Positions 7,882 to 12,220 of a stretch of 12,220 bases of DNA are shown piece after piece (position 1 is the first letter of the stretch; every line of letters begins with the position of its first letter). This DNA is from Halobacteriales archaeon. Lineage in GTDB: Archaea; Halobacteriota; Halobacteria; Halobacteriales; Hikarchaeaceae. Below the pieces are notes generated by a model. That model was not told the origin of the DNA. It ran no database searches and saw only the letters and a list, made by a program, of their open reading frames with translations. A program made the position numbers and the translations under genes. The stretch lies in the NCBI GenBank assembly GCA_029941175.1, contig JAPYRM010000016.1:1-12220 (forward strand). The letters run 5' to 3'.

Positions 7882-8673
7882 ATGAGACCTCTTGGAGTTG
7901 CTGCTCCTCCCCCCGATTTAAGTACTTTAATAGACAAATTGTCCACTTTTTTATACTCTAAAGGATCTTTGGCAGTAATCTCTCCACTGCCCACTGACAC
8001 TTTTACAAAATCTAATTTCTCTGCTTATCAAATAGATGGAGAAGGAAACTGGGCCGCGTCCGGATCTAATCTTACTCTCATGACACTTTTTGATACTCTA
8101 GCAACAAAACATGATTATGTTCTTGTTAGCGGTTTCGAAAATGCCAATATTCCTTATCTAGTTTTAGCTGAACATTCTCACAATGGCACAACTCTGATGG
8201 AAATAGATTCCGTCGAAAATCTCGACACCACTCAACTTCTTCTTGAATTAAACACAACAGAACCATTTGAAACTTTAGATTCCCTCATTGATAGGGCAGT
8301 CAAATCCCTAAACGCAAACCAAGCTGGGGCAATAGCCACATTCACCGGACGTGTTCGTGAATTGGATCACCCTTCTGATTCTCCTACAACTAGACTAGAA
8401 TTCGAGAAATATGCTGGAATTGCTGAAGCTAGACTAGACCAAATATGTTCGGATCTATGCCAACGTGATGGAATTTTTGAAGTCCTCATGCATCACCGAG
8501 TTGGACACATTGAATCAGGACAAAATGTAGTTTTCGTCGTTGTCTTAGGTGCACATAGGAGTGAAGCTTTCAAAACAGTTCAGGATGGCATCGACCGCCT
8601 AAAAAATGAAGTTCCCATCTTCAAAAAAGAAATAAAAATTGACGGTTCATTTTGGATCCACGACCGCCCATAA
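7882..8673 (+). CDS. moaE: MobB-like/MoaE fusion, molybdopterin synthase large subunit
   Basis: A 263-residue two-part protein. Residues from about 125 to 263 are MoaE, the catalytic subunit of molybdopterin synthase, which inserts sulfur from MoaD-type carriers into precursor Z (cPMP). Visible are GAIATFTGRVRELD (149-162), LEFEKYAGIAEARL (172-185), HHRVG...ESG, AHRSEAF (225-230) and RLKNEVPIFKKE (239-250). K241 and K248 have the same spacing as the catalytic lysines K119 and K126 of E. coli MoaE. Residues 1-120 resemble MobB: a first strand PLGVAA, then a helix, and HDYVLVSGFENANIPYLVL near 77-95, recalling MobB's DYVLVEGFK. The P-loop is gone (APPPDLST where GxxxxGKT is expected). Comparable fusions are, as I recall, common in haloarchaea. 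It indicates molybdenum- or tungsten-pterin enzymes in this organism. It stands alone on its strand, divergent from pyrH. Confidence 0.9.
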   Translation: MRPLGVAAPPPDLSTLIDKLSTFLYSKGSLAVISPLPTDTFTKSNFSAYQIDGEGNWAASGSNLTLMTLFDTLATKHDYVLVSGFENANIPYLVLAEHSHNGTTLMEIDSVENLDTTQLLLELNTTEPFETLDSLIDRAVKSLNANQAGAIATFTGRVRELDHPSDSPTTRLEFEKYAGIAEARLDQICSDLCQRDGIFEVLMHHRVGHIESGQNVVFVVVLGAHRSEAFKTVQDGIDRLKNEVPIFKKEIKIDGSFWIHDRP

Positions 8674-8679
8674 TACCCC

Positions 8680-8705
8680 ATTTTGACCCAAAATAACGTG
8701 TTTTT
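8680..8705 (+). terminator. Possible terminator of the MoaE fusion gene
   Basis: Seven bases after the stop lies a small inverted repeat, ATTTTG-ACC-CAAAAT (8680-8694), followed by a T5 run at 8701-8705. The hairpin is A/T-rich and weak; the T-run is probably the effective part. Confidence 0.35.
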
Positions 8706-8713
8706 ATACGCCC

Positions 8714-8736
8714 AATGTCTTGCTTTGTCAGACATT
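8714..8736. repeat. Inverted repeat AATGTCT-N9-AGACATT at a TATA box
   Basis: Seven-base perfect arms at 8714-8720 and 8730-8736 flank a 9-base spacer. The right arm overlaps the TATA-like TTTAAAA at 8735-8741. Placement over the expected BRE/TATA region suggests an operator for a dimeric regulator, but chance cannot be excluded for arms this short. Confidence 0.4.
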
Positions 8737-8741
8737 TAAAA
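8735..8741 (+). promoter_or_regulatory. TATA-like element upstream of small ORF
   Basis: TTTAAAA would place a transcription start near 8763-8765, about 17 nt before the ATG at 8781. That leaves room for the GGTGG ribosome-binding element at 8772-8776. A second TATA-like GGTATACAA occurs at 8743-8751. Confidence 0.35.
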
Positions 8742-8780
8742 CGGTATACAATTACCTGAAATAATCTATTTGGTGGCTCT

Positions 8781-8852
8781 ATGAAAGATCTAATGCATTT
8801 TAATGCCTTTATGAAAACAACAAAAAAGTGGGTGTTTTTCGAAAAACACTGA
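8781..8852 (+). CDS. Candidate 23-residue small ORF, unknown function
   Basis: An ORF too short for usual gene callers, beginning MKDLMHFNAFMK and ending KKWVFFEKH before TGA. GGTGG stands 4 nt before the ATG and a TATA-like element lies about 43 nt upstream, so it has all the parts of a leadered archaeal gene. The peptide is basic and aromatic near its C-terminus. The last codons coincide with an 18-bp palindrome, so the sequence could instead be a regulatory leader or RNA element. I recognise no homologue. Whether it is translated cannot be decided from one sequence. Confidence 0.3.
   Translation: MKDLMHFNAFMKTTKKWVFFEKH
8832..8849. repeat. 18-bp perfect palindrome with flanking A-tract/GTGGG repeats
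   Basis: GTGTTTTTCGAAAAACAC is a perfect palindrome. On each side an A-tract runs into GTGGG: A6 plus GTGGG at 8822-8832 and A8 plus GTGGG at 8852-8864. The two GTGGG copies are 32 bp apart, about three helical turns. The block lies 25-60 bp before the DUF7123-like promoter. It could be a dimeric regulator site or, in RNA, a short hairpin with a UCGA loop. Confidence 0.5.
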
Positions 8853-8873
8853 AAAAAAAGTGGGAGATCATTA

Positions 8874-8884
8874 GTATATATATT
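8874..8884 (+). promoter_or_regulatory. TATA box of the DUF7123-like gene
   Basis: GTATATATATT is a strong TATA element centred about 29 nt before the ATG at 8908. This indicates a leaderless transcript and supports that ATG over the TTG at 8887. Confidence 0.6.
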
Positions 8885-8907
8885 AATTGCTCTCCTTTCC
8901 TTATCTA

Positions 8908-9156
8908 ATGGAACAAGATCCCTCCCTATCAACCGAAGCAAAAACAGAGCTACTCACAGATTATCTCCGCGATCGTGCCGAGAGTGGAAACCTCTACTTC
9001 AAGAGTAAGTTCATCGCGGCTGATGTGGGACTTTCACCCAAAGAAATCGGAGCATTATTGGCGAAAATTCGGATAGATTCTAGGTATGGTTTCCAACTTG
9101 AAAAGTGGGCCTATACCAGTGCTACAACTTGGCGCGTGACACCCGCCCAAGCGTAA
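8908..9156 (+). CDS. Small DUF7123-like protein, unknown function
   Basis: An 82-residue soluble protein beginning MEQDPSLSTEAK. The central part LYFKSKFIAADVGLSPKEIGALLAKI and the end LEKWAYTSATTWRV match the pattern I know from a small haloarchaeal family (DUF7123). The predicted order, helix / helix-turn-helix-like segment / beta hairpin, is compatible with a winged-helix DNA-binding fold; that is inference from pattern only. The ATG at 8908 is preferred to a TTG seven codons upstream, because the latter lies too close to the strong TATA box. It has its own promoter and stands between the palindrome region and the second site-2 protease. If it is a regulator, the palindrome at 8832-8849 would be a natural candidate target. 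No experimental function is known to me. Confidence 0.8.
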   Translation: MEQDPSLSTEAKTELLTDYLRDRAESGNLYFKSKFIAADVGLSPKEIGALLAKIRIDSRYGFQLEKWAYTSATTWRVTPAQA

Positions 9157-9180
9157 TTCTCTTTCTACCTCTCTCTTTTG
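9157..9180 (+). terminator. Pyrimidine-rich putative terminator after the DUF7123-like gene
   Basis: The 24 bases after the stop are almost wholly C and T, with several short T runs and no hairpin. This fits the T-rich archaeal termination pattern. Confidence 0.3.
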
Positions 9181-9189
9181 TTAATTAAA

Positions 9190-9199
9190 ACTTTTATCT
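9190..9199 (+). promoter_or_regulatory. TATA-like element of the second site-2 protease
   Basis: ACTTTTATCT is centred about 31 nt before the ATG at 9225 and follows an AATTAAA stretch. Spacing fits a leaderless transcript. Confidence 0.4.
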
Positions 9200-9224
9200 C
9201 TCTCTGTGCCTAATCTCGCAGTTG

Positions 9225-10403
9225 ATGCCTAATTCTCCTTCACCTGGGCCCCCGTTCGATTCATTTTCTTCCGTCTTCCGTGTCTATGAAGTAAAATTTG
9301 AAGGAGAGTCTATAGTTTACTATGGAGAGCCTCTGACAACACACAATTCTATTATTGAATTTGTCTGGCCACTTTTCAAAGAGTATGGCTATGAAATACA
9401 GCTAACCCAACAGCTCGGAGAATCTGTTCTCCTCGCCCAACCGATCCATAATACTCCTCCTGAATTCCCCTGGCTCCAATTATTACTATTCATTGCAACG
9501 ATTCTTTCCACCCTCTACGCAGGATCTATGTGGTACTATATTCCCGATCCTCTATCCAACCCACTATCACTTCTTCAAGCGTGGCCATTTGCAGCTGCCG
9601 TAATCGGAGTCCTCGCAGTTCATGAGTTAGGACATTATGCCGTGAGTAAATATTATAATGTAGATGCAACTTTACCATATTTTATACCTATGCCCTCTTT
9701 CATCGGGACGCTAGGCGCAGTCATTCGAATAAAAGGTCACATTCCCACCCGAACTGCTCTTTTCGATATAGGGATTGCTGGACCTATAGCCGGCCTTTTG
9801 GCAACCATTGTCATAACAACAATTGGACTATCCCTCGATCCAATTTCTGTACCCACTTGGGTGGATCCTTCCACTCCTGGTGTATTCGCCGTCGAATTTG
9901 GATACCCTATCCTGTTTAAACTAATTGCCATATTGGTTGGTTCTCCTGGAACTGAAAATACATTTGAAGTTCTCATGGGGGTAACTAAACTCGGTTATTC
10001 TGACCAAAATCTAGCTTTCAATCCGGTAGTTTTTGGTGGCTGGGTCGGCATGTTTGTCACTTTCCTTAATTTACTTCCAGTAGGCCAACTCGACGGTGGG
10101 CATATACTTCGTGGATTATTGGGTAAACGGGCAGCTACAGTTTCTGCTCTCGTTCCTGGATTTCTATTTGGGCTAGCTGCATTTCTTTACTACTTTGGAG
10201 AAAATTTTTTCACAGCCGATGTAGACAGCGCGGTTTCTATGTGGCTGTTTTGGGGAATCTTGACCCTCTTTTTAGCCCAAGCCGGATATGCCCGTCCAAT
10301 CAAGGACGAGCCCCTCGACCTGAAAAGAAAGATTTTGGGGCTCTCAATATTCTTAATTGGATTCCTCTGTTTCACCCCAATCCCTTTACAAATTTTAGGG
10401 TAG
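9225..10403 (+). CDS. Site-2 protease (M50) without PDZ domain
   Basis: A 392-residue polytopic membrane metalloprotease of the FtsEX-independent S2P type common in archaea and plants (EGY1-like). An N-terminal cytosolic domain of about 80 residues (FRVYEVKFEGESIVYYGEP) precedes the first membrane segment near 84-105. The zinc motif HELGH is at 133-137, FIGTLGAVIRIK near 159-170, FDIGIAGPIAG near 180-190, and the second motif NLLPVGQLDGGHIL has its aspartate at 290. Further hydrophobic segments lie near 191-203, 227-240, 268-287, 306-324, 337-352 and 369-390. ATG at 9225 is chosen over the adjacent TTG at 9222. It differs from the other S2P in the window in having no long insert between the motifs. 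It converges on thiL with 16 bases between stops. Such a protease next to thiL is, as I recall, also found in haloarchaea. Substrates are unknown. Confidence 0.9.
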   Translation: MPNSPSPGPPFDSFSSVFRVYEVKFEGESIVYYGEPLTTHNSIIEFVWPLFKEYGYEIQLTQQLGESVLLAQPIHNTPPEFPWLQLLLFIATILSTLYAGSMWYYIPDPLSNPLSLLQAWPFAAAVIGVLAVHELGHYAVSKYYNVDATLPYFIPMPSFIGTLGAVIRIKGHIPTRTALFDIGIAGPIAGLLATIVITTIGLSLDPISVPTWVDPSTPGVFAVEFGYPILFKLIAILVGSPGTENTFEVLMGVTKLGYSDQNLAFNPVVFGGWVGMFVTFLNLLPVGQLDGGHILRGLLGKRAATVSALVPGFLFGLAAFLYYFGENFFTADVDSAVSMWLFWGILTLFLAQAGYARPIKDEPLDLKRKILGLSIFLIGFLCFTPIPLQILG

Positions 10404-10419
10404 GCCCTTACATCGTCTC

Positions 10420-11292
10420 CTACCCATGAGTGTACCCTTCATTTTCAATTAGTTTTCCATCCACTTTTATGTCCTTCTCCACCACCTTTCCAATGATTGT
10501 TACATCAATTTCTATATCCTCTTTAATCTCCTTAATCTTCTCACGCGGTACCGTAAATACAAGTTCAAAATCTTCTCCATAAGTCATCGCAACTTTGAGT
10601 GCCGATTCTGTACTGTCTATTACTTCTCTAAGGACTTCGCTTATCGGAATTTTCTCTGCTTCTATCTCAAATCCACATATACTTGATTTGGCCACTTCAT
10701 ACAGCGATCGAACAAGGCCATCACTCGAATCTATCATCGACGTTGAGTATTGGGATATTAATAGACCTTCTTTAACCCTAGGCTTAAATCTAAACATTTC
10801 ATTTGCCTTTCCATCTTCATTTCCTTCGAACAATTTTTTTGCCGCGGCACTTCTACCTAAATCCCCTGTGACACAAACCAAATCCCCACTTTTAGCACCC
10901 TTCCTAAACACCGGCTTAACAGATCTCCCCACCGCTGTAGTTACCACACTGAATTCATCTGAAGTATCCAAATCCCCCCCTACATACTCTGCACCGCTTA
11001 TCTCACAAACTTCTTTTGCCCCCCGAATAAATTCACCTATCTCTTCCTTTCTGAAATTAGGAGAGGAATATGCCGCAACCACGGCTATTGGATCTCCTCC
11101 CATGGCAGCTATATCCGAAAGAGATGCTCCCACTGACCGCCATCCTGCAGTATAGTATGTTGTCCCCTGTGGAAAATCCGATTTTTGGTGTAGCATATCT
11201 GTACTAATCAATAGATTTTCTATAAACGCGGCGTCATCGCCACTCCTTGGAACCTCTTCTTGTATAAACCTAAGAGCGTCTTGTTCATCCAT
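10420..11292 (-). CDS. thiL: Thiamine-monophosphate kinase
   Basis: A 290-residue ThiL, which phosphorylates thiamine monophosphate to the active cofactor thiamine diphosphate using ATP. Visible motifs are GDDAA at 18-22 and STDML at 30-34, the metal/ATP region, then ASLSDIAAMGG at 56-66, GGDLDT at 105-110, MIDSSDGL at 186-193 and YGEDFELVF at 238-246. Several metal-binding aspartates expected in this family are present. It is slightly shorter than bacterial ThiL, as in haloarchaeal members, which share TAGWRSVGASLSD. ATG at 11292 is preferred over the adjacent TTG. No clear TATA box at leaderless distance is visible, only a weak CATAC near -30. It diverges from rps19e across 83 bases and converges on the second S2P. 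Confidence 0.95.
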   Translation of the reverse strand: MDEQDALRFIQEEVPRSGDDAAFIENLLISTDMLHQKSDFPQGTTYYTAGWRSVGASLSDIAAMGGDPIAVVAAYSSPNFRKEEIGEFIRGAKEVCEISGAEYVGGDLDTSDEFSVVTTAVGRSVKPVFRKGAKSGDLVCVTGDLGRSAAAKKLFEGNEDGKANEMFRFKPRVKEGLLISQYSTSMIDSSDGLVRSLYEVAKSSICGFEIEAEKIPISEVLREVIDSTESALKVAMTYGEDFELVFTVPREKIKEIKEDIEIDVTIIGKVVEKDIKVDGKLIENEGYTHG

Positions 11293-11341
11293 CAAATTTT
11301 ATCCCCTGACCTTCCATCAGTATGTGAGCAGTACTTCGACG

Positions 11342-11350
11342 GACTTAAAA
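11342..11350 (+). promoter_or_regulatory. TATA-like element of rps19e
   Basis: GACTTAAAA is centred about 29-30 nt before the ATG at 11376, the leaderless spacing. No ribosome-binding site lies directly before that ATG. Confidence 0.5.
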
Positions 11351-11375
11351 ACCGAGGAAGGAAACTTCTACACCA

Positions 11376-11834
11376 ATGGTAACTCTCTACGATGTCCCTG
11401 TAGATGCATTCTTAAGCACGCTTGCAGAGACACTTTCAAGCCAAATAGAACCCCCTGAGTGGTCTAAGTTTGTCAAATCTGGTTCTGATAGAGAACTTCC
11501 CCCTGAGCAAGACAATTTTTGGTCTGTCAGGGCAGCTAGCATCCTCCGAACTGTAGCTACTGAAGGTCCTATTGGTGTCGAAAGACTATCAACCATTTAC
11601 GGCGGCGGAAAAGCAGGATCAACTCGATACCGAGTAGCACCTGTCCACCATGTCGGCGGGAGCGGAAAGATTATTCGGACAATATTACAACAACTCGAAA
11701 TTGCGGACCTACTCGAAAAACCTCCCAATTCTATCGGTAGAATTGTAAGTCCGAAAGGCCAAAGCCTTCTAGATAAAACTGCTGGAGAAGTACTTAAAAA
11801 ACTCAACCGAGACGATTTAAATCGGTATATCTGA
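11376..11834 (+). CDS. rps19e: 30S ribosomal protein S19e
   Basis: A 152-residue protein of the small ribosomal subunit present in archaea and eukaryotes but not bacteria. The pattern is diagnostic: MVTLYDVP start, PPEWSKFVKSGSDRELPPEQDNFW (about 26-49), RAASILRTVATEGPIGVERL, STRYRVAPVHHVGGSGKIIRTILQQLE and a C-terminal winged-helix end GQSLLDKTAGEVL. Length fits the family. It has 18 acidic and 19 basic residues, unlike the strongly acidic haloarchaeal versions to which its motif spelling is closest. The TATA-like element gives it its own promoter, and the PDCD5-family gene follows on the same strand after 80 bases, probably co-transcribed. Confidence 0.97.
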   Translation: MVTLYDVPVDAFLSTLAETLSSQIEPPEWSKFVKSGSDRELPPEQDNFWSVRAASILRTVATEGPIGVERLSTIYGGGKAGSTRYRVAPVHHVGGSGKIIRTILQQLEIADLLEKPPNSIGRIVSPKGQSLLDKTAGEVLKKLNRDDLNRYI

Positions 11835-11914
11835 CGTCTTTTCTTGCGTCATATTCCCTTTTCCAAATTCCCCTCCGCAATCGTTTTGCTACATGGCGCT
11901 GAAGTTTCCCCTAT

Positions 11915-12220
11915 ATGAGCGGAAACGACGGCGACCTCGATGCTATTCGTCAACAGAGAATGGCGGAACTCCAAGCGCGCCAACAACAAGCAACAGCACA
12001 GGACATGGCCCAAGAGCAAGCATTACAACAAGCAGAAATGCAAAAACAGGCCATCTTACGACAATTCTTAACCGATGGGGCCCGAACACGATTAAATTCA
12101 GTTAGGATGAGTAAACCCGAATTCGCTTCTCAAGTCGAACAACAAATAATTGCTTTGGCCCAAAGCGGGAGACTCGGTGATAAAATAAGTGAATCACAGA
12201 TGAAGGATCTACTTCAAAAG
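11915..12220 (+). CDS. PDCD5-family DNA-binding protein, 3' end cut by window
   Basis: An open frame from ATG at 11915 to the last base, 102 codons without a stop. The protein starts [20 protein letters not shown], has a long N-terminal helix and then the three-helix core [56 protein letters not shown]. ARxRL, VR, P and the GR(L).DKI..E.. pattern are the family's hallmarks. Members are usually about 110-118 residues, so only the short basic tail should be missing. The family binds nucleic acid; the eukaryotic homologue is PDCD5. Its precise archaeal role is not settled. The N-terminal helix is unusually rich in glutamine (20 Gln among the 102 visible residues). Position directly behind rps19e is the classic archaeal arrangement, normally continuing into L39e, L31e and aIF6. 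Confidence 0.93.
   Translation, partial: MSGNDGDLDAIRQQRMAELQARQQQATAQDMAQEQALQQAEMQKQAILRQFLTDGARTRLNSVRMSKPEFASQVEQQIIALAQSGRLGDKISESQMKDLLQK

Noticed and set aside
8715..8759. 14-codon ORF beginning MSCFVRHLKR
   Set aside because: It is very short, lacks a ribosome-binding site or properly spaced TATA box, and overlaps the inverted repeat and TATA element.
8621..8941. 106-codon minus-strand ORF across the MoaE end and the intergenic region
   Set aside because: It overlaps the MoaE C-terminus and the DUF7123-like start, has low-complexity F/K-rich sequence, and shows no recognisable domain.
10395..10410. Possible hairpin TTAGGG-TAGG-CCCTTA between the second S2P and thiL
   Set aside because: Only four consecutive pairs form before a mismatch, no T-run follows, and most of it lies in the S2P stop region.
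10595..11155. 186-codon + strand ORF inside thiL
   Set aside because: It is antisense to thiL, serine- and threonine-rich, with no domain. ThiL motifs on the minus strand are complete.
11893..12105. 70-codon + strand ORF beginning [14 protein letters not shown]
   Set aside because: It is the wrong frame over the 5' part of the PDCD5-family gene, whose in-frame translation from 11915 is clearly homologous.
1..12220. tRNA, rRNA, CRISPR array, insertion sequence or attachment site
   Set aside because: No cloverleaf, regularly spaced repeat, transposase-like ORF or long terminal inverted repeat was seen on either strand.

Overview
The window is a gene-dense, AT-rich archaeal segment. It holds informational genes (class I lysyl-tRNA synthetase, ribosomal protein S19e, a PDCD5-family protein), archaeal-type UMP kinase, ThiL, F420-type luciferase-like (LLM) enzymes and two site-2 proteases. 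The closest recognisable protein variants are haloarchaeal: the ThiL segment around TAGWRSVGASLSD, the S19e start MVTLYDVP with RELPPEQ, the MobB-like/MoaE fusion and the small DUF7123-like protein. The DNA is AT-rich, however, and the proteins lack the strong acidic bias of salt-in haloarchaea (S19e has 18 D/E against 19 K/R). My best inference is a low-GC, non-halophilic relative of Haloarchaea, for example marine group IV ('Hikarchaeia'). That placement is inferred, not shown.

Layout. 1-277 (+) is the 3' end of an M24 metallopeptidase. 297-7772 (-) is a run of six same-strand genes, read from right to left: pyrH, class I lysyl-tRNA synthetase, a PDZ-containing site-2 protease, a Mer-like F420 reductase, a second LLM oxidoreductase and a threonine-synthase-like PLP enzyme. 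The first three are separated by 7-12 nt. The last three are almost fused (1-nt gap, then 1-nt overlap). A 67-68 nt gap separates the two halves. 7882-8673 (+) is a MobB-like/MoaE fusion, divergent from pyrH. 8674-8907 is a non-coding or small-ORF region with a possible terminator, an inverted repeat on a TATA box, a candidate 23-codon ORF and an 18-bp perfect palindrome. It is followed by a DUF7123-like gene (+) and a second, PDZ-less site-2 protease (+). thiL (-) converges on that protease and diverges from S19e (+), which is followed by a PDCD5-family gene cut by the window end.

How the genes fit together. S19e-PDCD5 is part of a widely conserved archaeal translation neighbourhood. pyrH-lysK-S2P looks like a housekeeping operon (UMP phosphorylation, lysine charging, membrane proteolysis). 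The Mer-like/LLM/PLP trio looks like a separate metabolic cassette of unknown pathway attached behind it. Several genes show an archaeal TATA element about 29-31 nt upstream of the start codon, as expected for leaderless transcripts. No tRNA, rRNA, CRISPR array or mobile element was seen, and no gene-free stretch exceeds 300 bases.
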